64,000 nt of DNA from Symbiodinium natans (lineage: Eukaryota; Sar; Dinophyceae; Suessiales; Symbiodiniaceae). Made by a program: the position numbers and the translations under genes. Under the pieces are notes generated by a model. It was given only the letters and a program-made list of their open reading frames with translations, was not told the DNA's origin and did not search any database. Where the stretch lies: NCBI GenBank assembly GCA_905221605.1, contig CAJNDS010000391.1, positions 392,930-456,929 of the forward strand, written 5' to 3'. Below are positions 57,801 through 64,000 of the stretch, piece by piece. Position 1 is the first letter of the stretch; each line of letters starts with the position of its first letter.

Positions 57801-59897
57801 AAGCAACTCCGATGATCTCAGGTTTTGCAACAGGCGGTGGTGAGAAAGCTGGTCGCGTGCCTTGCGTCCTTCGATTTTGAGGCTTATCGTTTACACCTGA
57901 ACCTGCAGACTGTTCACCTGCGAGGACTGGACGCTCACCCTGTGACCTGGCCTGCGTATAGAGATGCTCGGGTTGTTCGTTAGTTACATGAGTTGAAGGC
58001 GTGAATGCACACTCCGAGTACGCAAAGAACTCAACATTTGAACTGAACTGCTCCGGCATATCTCACCCTAAACCCTAAACCCTAAACCCTAAACCCTAAA
58101 CCCTAAACCCTAAACCCTATCTCTGGGAGCCAAAGCCCAACCAGGTGACTGACTTTATCCCGGGCTTCAAACGAAGCTCGACTGGCAGGAGCGATGTGGT
58201 GGCAGAGTTTTTCTACCAGAATCTATATTCCCCTTGGGAATTATTTTCTATATTTTTGTTTATATAAAACCCACGATGATAATTCTTTTTTAAGGTTCTA
58301 AGGGGAGTAAAGGAATGGCTTTCGGACCGTTCGGGACGTCGACGCGGCAGGATGGTCGCCACTGCACTATGCTGCCTTGGGTGGGCGCACGGAACTGATT
58401 GAGGGTTTGTTGCAGCGGCGTGGGGATCCCACCCTGCGAACTTCCAGGGACCAGCCCAAAGTAGGGTGTCCAGCCTCGATGTCCCTATATCCCCCTTGGG
58501 AAATATTTTTTAGTCTTGTTTATATTTCAAAAAACCGAAGAGGATATTAATAATATTGTTTTCATCAAGGTTCTAACGGGAGTATAGGTCCGCCCTCGAT
58601 CTGACCATGCTCTTCAAGCACACTGATGCAGCGCGCCTGCTCATCGCTGCGCGGGCTGACTTGGAAGGTGGAATGCCAGCTATGGCCTATGCTGCTCTCT
58701 CCAACAATCCCGAAGGCGTTCGACTTCTTTGCGCTGCTGGGGCCAACCCCCTTTCTGAAAACCTGATCAACATCCCAATGTTTGACTTTGCCAGTGCCTA
58801 CGCCTCCTCTGCAGCAGTGGAGGCTTTCTTGATGCAGGCCCCGCCAGAAACACTGGATATCTCACAGGCTCTTTGGGCCTCAATGTGGTCTCGCGGAGGC
58901 ACAGCTGAAATGGTCGACCGCCTCGTGGGACTAAGGGCGGATGTGAACCACCAGCGCAAGATCCGCCAGGCGTCGCCCCTGGACGAGCTTACGGTGGCGA
59001 AGTCGCAGGAGCACAGGTCAGGCCGAACCACAGTCTTGACAGCTCCGCGGATCGAATTTGTGAGCACAGCAAAGAGTGTCTGCTGTCCCGGTGTTTGCAC
59101 ATTGTGCCGCTGAACCTAATTTTCGTGCCCTTGCGTGGCAAGACCCTCGGGGATGGCACGGGACAGAGAGGGAGCGAGAGCGAGAGCGAGAGTGAGAGCG
59201 AGAGCGAGAGAGAGAGAGCCCACTGCCCACGCAACACTTTGCAACATCCCCTGACCATGTTCAGAAGCAGTCCAGGCTTTGCTTCACCACATGCCCGACA
59301 TGACACCGCTGATGGCGGCTGTGCAGACCGCGCAGTACGAAGGCGCTGCGGCCTTGTTTCTGAGTAGGCGAGTTGGTAACCTTTTGGCTTTTGTGTAGAT
59401 AGAGGGTAGGCCAGAATTCTTGGTTTTCCTACTGCCTATGTACCTTGAATTCTCCTAGCAAAATCTGGACATGAAGTCCCCCAGACCCTAAACTTAACCC
59501 TAAGATCCTAAGCTAGCTCGATAAACTTCTTATAAGCACTAACTATGTTAGTAAGGATTGCTGCTGGCGCCAGGCTTGATTTGAGAATCTCGGCTTTAGG
59601 GTTCCGCTTTGCGGGCTACATTGTGGTTAAGAGGATCGTGCGGAGGAGTGTTTATCGGAGCGAACGAGGGGAGGAGGGGGGTAGGGACCCATCGCATGGG
59701 TCCTTTCGGGGTCTCTGTTTAAGCATTTTCCTTTTGGAGCAAATGGGAACTCAGGAAATGTCTGGGGCTGGACCGCAGCCGATTTTGCCAGGGGCCAGAC
59801 GATTCCCAAATTTCTGCAGCTTGGGTTAGAGGGAGATCCTTCAGAGTGTCAGAAGCTGAACGCACTGGCGCTCGCTCACGCCTACGTGGAGATGTGA
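54854..59897 (+). CDS. TIR-like / ankyrin-repeat protein gene
   Basis: About 14 exons: PMYTVPADGLLKMTKIEPHE (54929-55058), AKGDVVIFDRDMGHAAFVSH (55598-55659), QWLTEHHPDPDLVQLRVLQD (55946-56039), PLFLWYDYFSCPQLE (56186-56315), LADAIDSIPAYIARCSYFLG (56440-56522), WCRVERVLRELSQDGTWILI (57022-57110), SAGEGEFTVAKDRGKLAAV (57607-57722), LNLQTVHLRGLD (57834-57941), then ankyrin repeats to ALALAHAYVEM-stop at 59895-59897. FVSHQW...LWYDYFS resembles the start and core strands of TIR/TIR-like domains. The whole layout matches an ankyrin protein family I recall as numerous in dinoflagellates. Function unknown; intracellular (no signal peptide). The start exon is uncertain; MDLNGCFMNDIQFQQQE at 54849 is a candidate. 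Confidence 0.65.
54929..56522 (+). CDS. TIR-like half, exons 1-5
   Basis: Frame-tested junctions: GATCTCAAG|GCTTAG (55058/59, GC donor) to TGAAG|GCCAAG (55598) gives EDLK-AKGDVV; CACCA|GCGGCT (55659/60, GC donor) to TTAAG|GTGGTTG (55946) gives SHQWLTEHHPD. Both are GC-AG and both restore the family pattern. The exon at 56186-56315 ends CPQLE. LADAIDSIPAYIARC follows at 56440. Confidence 0.65.
55453..55597. mobile_element. TTGGAGGTT-family introner forming an acceptor side
   Basis: CTTGGAGGTTCATGGTAGG and core GGGCACTTAAGGGGCTTATCAGTGGG match 41977-42115. The right end is degenerate (AAGTACCATGAGCCACAAAA) and merges into the exon acceptor ATGAAG at 55597. Confidence 0.6.
57022..58218 (+). CDS. 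TIR-like/ankyrin gene, middle exons
   Basis: WCRVERVLRELSQDGTWILI (57022-57110), VSFELVGTALAFVSGSAGEG with EFTVAKDRGKLAAV (57607-57722), VVRKLVACLASFDFEAYRLH plus LNLQTVHLRGLDAHP (57834-57941), and EPKPNQVTDFIPGFKRSSTG to EFFYQ (58125-58218). Introns contain CCCTAAA arrays (57550-57600, 58067-58118) and an inverted-repeat element (57128-57214). Confidence 0.6.
57128..57214. mobile_element. Inverted-repeat element, GACCCTATTTACCTAC
   Basis: GGGACCCTATTTACCTACGG against CTGTAGGTAAGTAGAGTC, and the inner GGTCTATGGGT. Intronic. Confidence 0.5.
58219..58312. mobile_element. Introner, CTATATTCCCCTTGG family, GAAT direct repeats
   Basis: TACCA|GAAT-CTATATTCCCCTTGG at the left and TAAGGGGAGTAAAG|GAATGGC at the right. 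Removing 94 nt as GA-AG gives EFFYQ-NGFRTVRDVD in frame, matching the ankyrin lead-in. Confidence 0.8.
58313..59016 (+). CDS. Ankyrin-repeat exons
   Basis: 58313-58480: NGFRTVRDVDAAGWSPLHYA, ALGGRTELIEGLLQRRGDPT. 58588-59016: SALDLTMLFKHTDAARLLIA, ARADLEGGMPAMAYAALSNN, PEGVRLLCAAGANPL, ALWASMWSRGGTAEMVDRLV, GLRADVNHQRK. GWSPLHYAALGG and A..LLIAARADLE are standard ankyrin helix-turn-helix signatures, giving about four or five repeats. Confidence 0.75.
58481..58587. mobile_element. Introner, CTATATCCCCCTTGG family, GTCC direct repeats
   Basis: CGAT|GTCC-CTATATCCCCCTTGGG and ACGGGAGTATAG|GTCCGCC. 107 nt, GT-AG. Joins PASM-SALDLTMLF in frame. Confidence 0.8.
59165..59217 (+). repeat. GAGAGC/GA microsatellite
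   Basis: GAGCGAGAGC repeats then GAGAGA. In the intron after the main ankyrin exon. Confidence 0.9.
59265..59897 (+). CDS. Last ankyrin exons and C-terminus
   Basis: AVQALLHHMPDMTPLMAAVQ and AQYEGAAALFLS (59265-59367), AAGARLDLR (59554-59589), and WGWTAADFARGQTIPKFLQL with GLEGDPSECQKLNALALAHA to YVEM-stop (about 59737-59897). TPLMAA, AGARLDLR and TAADFA are consecutive pieces of ankyrin units cut by introns. Confidence 0.6.
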
Positions 59898-60715
59898 GTC
59901 AACAGTCGTCAGTGAGTTCCATGAGGAGCATGTTCTTATTCCAGCAAAGCCCACGCATCCGTCAGATCATCAGGCCGGAAGTAGATCCGTTGTGCTGACG
60001 CTGCAGGTGCGGCACGGCCTGCATTCACTAGGATGCCCGGCAGTGAACCCTACTCCCTTGGGTTCCACATGATTAAACACACCACGGAGCCACAAAATGA
60101 CATCCTTTTTCTGGTTTGCCAGCTTTCTGGCCTGGGTAGCCTAGAATCCGAATATTATCCACTTTGTAGAATTTGGCCTCTTGGGACAGCAGTTGCACCG
60201 AAACGCAGGGTGCGAACTTGGCAAGTGCCGATGGCCCAACTTGTAGGGGTCGATTTTGCTGGGAATGGATCCTCTTCGTAGTCTTTATTCGATGCCCCTT
60301 ACGCAGGGGATTCTTAGGACAATGTGTTTTGCACTATTCAGGCTCCTGCATTACCCAAGCGTGGCCAGCATCTGGTTGGCAAAGCCAAACCAATACGTCT
60401 CACCCAGTGTCCGTCTGATGCATGGTGAGATGCCGTCAAGCGGTTCGCACAATGCTGGTCTACAAGCTCAGAGGGTCAATTTGTACCCGTATGGAATTTG
60501 GTACCGAAAGCCCTGTTTAGTAACTATGGTTTTTCGGTACCTAGTTCCAGAGTGGTACTGCAAATGGACCTTCTGGGAAGGCTGGACCTCTCACTTGCAG
60601 CAGATGATAGGCCCATGCCCGGCCCAAAGGGCCGCCCAAGCTTGGATGCCAGCTGTGGACCAGGAAGGGCAATTTTTTTTGGGGCAAGGGCCTGCTTTTG
60701 AAAATTTGATGTTTG

Positions 60716-60806
60716 CATGTTCCCCCTTATACTAACAGTCGATATTATCATGGGGGGGTACTTTAATCCCCATTAAGGCTGCTAGTATTGGGGGGAACAT
60801 CCCAAA
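60716..60806. mobile_element. Inverted-repeat element, GATGTTCCCCC family
   Basis: ATGTTCCCCCTTATACTAAC and GTATTGGGGGGAACAT are inverted. Third copy of the family at 9785 and 45899. Confidence 0.8.
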
Positions 60807-61199
60807 TTTCATGTTGCAGGTAGCTGACATGCCTGCGGAGCCCGTATGTGGGTGCCCGGGTGCACGTGGCAGCGGAGCGACATTGTGTTTGAAAACGCCC
60901 ACGCAAAGGCGCCAAATGTAAAGCCTAGTTGCTGGGAATATGAAGACTACGTAAGACTACCCTCCAGAAGGGTTTACATAGGCCCCCAGCGCGTCGCCGT
61001 ACTTGCCGGGCGGCTACGCGCGAGCCTTCAGAAGGTTTTAGGGTTTTTGGGGTTTAGGGTTTAAGGTTTAGGGTTTAGGGTTTAGGGTTTGTAGGCTGTA
61101 GAAAAGGGTTTAGGGCCAGGATGGCCTGCAGGTCAACCCTGAACGCTCTTTCGCTGTGTCTAGACTCGGAGCGCCTCCTGCGCATGGCCAGTATTGAAT

Positions 61200-61366
61200 A
61201 TTGGGGTTGAGGGTAGGGTTTAGGGTTTAGGGTTTCGGTTTAGGGTTTAGGGTTTAGGGTTTAGGGTTTAGGGTTTAGGGTTTAGGGTTTAGGGTTTAGG
61301 GTTTAGGGTTTAGAGTTTAGGGTTTAGGGTTCAGGGTTCAGGGTTCAGGGTTCAGGGTTCAGGGTA
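61200..61366 (+). repeat. Longest TTTAGGG array in the window
   Basis: About 20 TTTAGGG units changing at 61328 to a run of TTCAGGG variants, which shows local expansion of a mutated unit after insertion. Confidence 0.95.
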
Positions 61367-62245
61367 TTATGTGGCATGAGTACGGCGTTGGTTCATAAAC
61401 GCGGTGTGGGGTTCAACACCTGCCAAAGGCCCCCACGGTTCCGTTTTTGGGGAGGGGGAATCACGTTCGCAGTTGACACCCCTGAACTGGGTTGTGCTTT
61501 AGCTGCTTTGGGCTTGTTGATAAATGCCCCAAACTTTCTATGTTAGGAAAGGAAACCTATTCTATAACTGTCAGAGCTCACCGAATCTCGTCAGCTTGTG
61601 CCAAAGCTCAGGCCCCTGCATGCAGCTTGATCATCTGGAGTCCGACATGGTGTCGGCCCTGGATTTGTGGTGGTTGGGCTTCCTAAGCCCTACCCTAAAC
61701 CCAGAACCTTAATCCTTTTGTTGGGTTTGCTGAGGTGATAGGGTACTGGGATGACTGCTTGATTTGTTGCGTGGATGATTGTGTTGCGTGGCGCTATTTG
61801 CTAAACGCTGGGAGATGAGACGTCCTGACGGGCTATGTGGGTTTGGGATGGGGGTCGGCTTTGTTGTTGATGAGGGGTCCCCCAGTAAGGACATGCACAC
61901 TTTGAGGTGGACTTTCGTTGCCCATAATCCCTGGTGCTTTAGGCCGAGAAGCCCGCAAAAGTCAATCCTGGGGACATATTCAATAGGCGGGACTGAAGGC
62001 CTTGATTCTTGGGAGTCCCTTTCTGGTTTTAGAACGTGATGCCCTTTAGTTTTGGGGCTCATGGGTTCTGAAAGGCCCTAGAGTAAGAGGCTTCATGCAG
62101 GTTTGGCCGGTCGTGTCTCAAAGCAGCTCTCCTTGCTGATAGATTCTGTGTAGGTCTGGCATCTATAGTCCAATTCCCACCTCGTTACGCGGAATGATGT
62201 GCTTGGGATTCCTTGTTCGGGTTCCCACATCATCATCTTCATCGC

Positions 62246-62512
62246 TTGCAGACGGGTGGCAACAAGTGTCAGAAGGGCTTCCAAAGGGCTGGATTGATGA
62301 CGGTTCGGCGGCTCCCAAGCTGTCGCCAAGGAAGGAAAGTCATGAAGCACGGTCCTGCGTGAGCCACTAAACTTTTGTGTTTTGTGTTGCGGATGCTTCT
62401 GGCTTGGCAAATGCTTGGAGCCAGTACCAGAAGCTTACAGTACATGAGGGGGCATGAGCCAATTGAGGATAAGAACATGTTAGACAACGACATTGTTGGC
62501 CTAGTAGTAGAG
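62246..62512 (+). CDS. Exon candidates DGWQQVSEGLPKGWIDDGSA and MRGHEPIEDKNMLDN
   Basis: After TTGCAG at about 62250 a frame reads DGWQQVSEGLPKGWIDDGSA and APKLSPRKESHEARS. At about 62425-62510 another reads RSLQYMRGHEPIEDKNMLDN and DIVGLVVE before an inverted-repeat element. Residue use looks coding; no domain recognised. Confidence 0.3.
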
Positions 62513-62583
62513 TAGGTAACCTTTAACCTTTTTGGGGTAGTATAATCCCCTTAGAATCCTAAAGGTTAACCTTCAATCCCCCA
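62512..62583. mobile_element. Inverted-repeat element, GTAACCTTTAACC
   Basis: GGTAACCTTTAACCTTTTTGGGG against CCTAAAGGTTAACCTT; centre TAGTATAATCCCCTTAGAAT. Follows directly on the VVE codons, so probably an introner. Confidence 0.55.
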
Positions 62584-62739
62584 GGTTTCTGGACAACTAA
62601 GTTGGTCTTCTAATCGTTCGCTTCTGGAGAAGGCGACCGCTGGAGGCATTTCGGCTCCAGCCTGGCGGTCGACCGGCTGCTGGCATGGAAACGCGAGCTC
62701 AGCGGCGAAGATGCGACGAAACGGTGCACGAGCCCTAGA

Positions 62740-62840
62740 CGCAGGTGGGCATACATGGGGCTACCCTTTTTGGGGAGTCCAGGGGATTCAGTTCTATTTG
62801 GGGTATGCAAGGCGTACCCCTACTTTGGGTATTTCAAGGA
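62740..62840. mobile_element. Introner-like element, CATGGGGCTACCC
   Basis: GGGGCTACCCTTTTTGGGG, then TATTTGGGGTATGCAAGG and CGTACCCCTACTTTGGG; same style as the GGGGTTTCCG family but with a degenerate left end. Confidence 0.4.
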
Positions 62841-62929
62841 GATGGAAGTAGGGCAAGCAAGGCAATCCGAGCTTAATGAAGTAGCTGTGTGTTCAGTCCT
62901 TCGACAGTTGCGGGCATGTGTGTGTGGCG

Positions 62930-64000
62930 ACGTGATCTGAATCTTGGATTGATCGGTATGCAGTTGCTACCGATGGTATTAGAAAATTGCTAGGTATTTC
63001 TGTTGACAATCCCTTAAAGACACTTAGTCGGCCATCTTAGCTAAAATCAAACCATTCGTCCAACAAAACTCAAATCTAGCGTGGTTTCTATACGCCTTTT
63101 TCAGTCAGCTCGACGCCCATGTTGCAACAAGAGTAACATCCAGAAGATATGTGACCGCAGCATGTCGTGCGTGAAAGTCAAGAAAAGTGGGCAACAGGTG
63201 CTGTTGATGATTGCTTCTGGAACATCTCGCACGACTCGTGATTAATGTGATGTTCAAGCCTTTTGTGTCAATTTGACGAGAAGAGCTGCTTCGACAAAAC
63301 AAACACAAATCTAGGGGGCTAGGCAACATCGCAGCAACTCGCACGCGAAAGTTGCGAAAAGTTTGAGATGCACCGGTAGATAGATACAAGCTATTCTTTA
63401 CAATTGTTTGCTTGAGTTACACACCTGCTGTTTACATGCCTCACATGAAGTGTTCGAGCATGTCGGGGTGGGTGGTCCGAGCCCTGCATTTGGCACCATG
63501 AAAGGCAGCATCCAAGATGGTGGCATGCGGGGCTGGACGGTGCACCAGCCCACCGCAACGGCCCCTCGTGTACCGCCACGCAGCCGCAGAAAGCTGCCGT
63601 AGAATTCAGGGAGCCTGCAACATCTCATTAGCTGTACAGTCTAAGGTTCTTCGGGTCAATGTGAAGTCATGAAGCGTGAAGCGTGCGGTGCGAATCATTT
63701 GAGGTTCATCTCCGCCCGGGACCTGCACCAGATGTGCTATGGCGTTCCAGGCATGCGGAAGTCGCATTCCACTGCCCTGGCCATCACAATGCAGGCGCTT
63801 TGGGTGGTCGCCCACACCAGTGGGATGGAGGGTCGTCGAACTTACAGGCATCTTTTGGTGTTCTTCTAAAGGCCATATTGGACCTCACTGCTTCGCCTGT
63901 TCGAGGGGTATGGTTTTTGCTTTGCAGGAAGTCGTGTGATGTATGGCCACGGCACACAACCCTGGCACAGGTAGCTTCGTTTCTTGCACGCGCGGAATGC
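62930..64000. other. Right end of window, no gene assigned
   Basis: 63000-63440 shows nothing coding. 63450-63610 (minus strand, VHRPAPHATILDAAFHGAKC) and 63606-63869 (both strands) have open frames without recognisable domains. No introner or telomere array here, unlike the rest of the window. Confidence 0.35.

Larger units (their letters stand above)
59898..62245. other. Region with no gene assigned
   Basis: 60000-60700 has no convincing exon. A possible peptide at 60850-60960 (SDIVFENAHAKAPNVK) is unsupported. 61525-61690 holds open frames (SPNLVSLCQSSGPCMQLDHL) with a CAG/GT-like context but no recognised domain. Confidence 0.4.

Overview
The window looks like nuclear DNA of a dinoflagellate, most likely a Suessiales / Symbiodiniaceae-type genome (inference). 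The evidence is very intron-rich genes with short exons, GC- and GA-type 5' splice sites with AG|G acceptors, dozens of interstitial plant-type telomere repeats (TTTAGGG / CCCTAAA), swarms of ~90-140 bp inverted-repeat elements behaving as introns (introners), and large multidomain proteins in tandem. I saw no prokaryotic operon structure, tRNA, rRNA or CRISPR.

Layout. (1) 1-17162: gene A, 5' end outside the window, a multi-exon plus-strand gene. Its domains run: conserved leader exons, an exon of 16-residue IMGLLPDPLN-type repeats, a unique globular region, a Thr-rich mucin-like linker, four PA14-like modules, and two LamG/ConA-lectin-like modules. (2) 17.2-20.5 kb: intergenic, with weak minus-strand exon candidates. 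(3) 20489-45164: gene B, a complete paralogue starting with a secretory signal and ending with four LamG-like modules. The collinear duplicated segment, flanking DNA included, is about 18 kb (1-~18.4 kb against 24.44-~46.3 kb). (4) 46.6-47.15 kb: ubiquitin-like domain fragment. (5) 47416-~52.4 kb: WD40-type gene in many exons. (6) ~54.85-59897: a TIR-like / ankyrin-repeat gene of a type I recall as common in dinoflagellates. (7) 60-64 kb: exon-like fragments and introners, no gene securely identified.

The most interesting biology is intron birth. Comparing tandem paralogues gives before/after views. Several introns are MITE-like elements with terminal inverted repeats flanked by 4-bp direct repeats (GATG, GAAT, GTCC, GCGC/GTGC, TGCT). 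The first two bases of the duplicated target then serve as the 5' splice site (GA, GT, GC), while the element's own right end supplies the AG. The same logic fits an intron carrying telomere repeats in gene B (29768-29931) that gene A lacks. It suggests that telomere-repeat insertion and introner insertion both make spliceable DNA, and that the target site sets the non-canonical donor class. Gene A also shows damage (an 11-bp duplication frameshift, a telomere array inside a coding block), so A may be decaying while B looks intact. Exon borders are inferred from reading frame, splice-like dinucleotides and A/B comparison; no transcript data were available.
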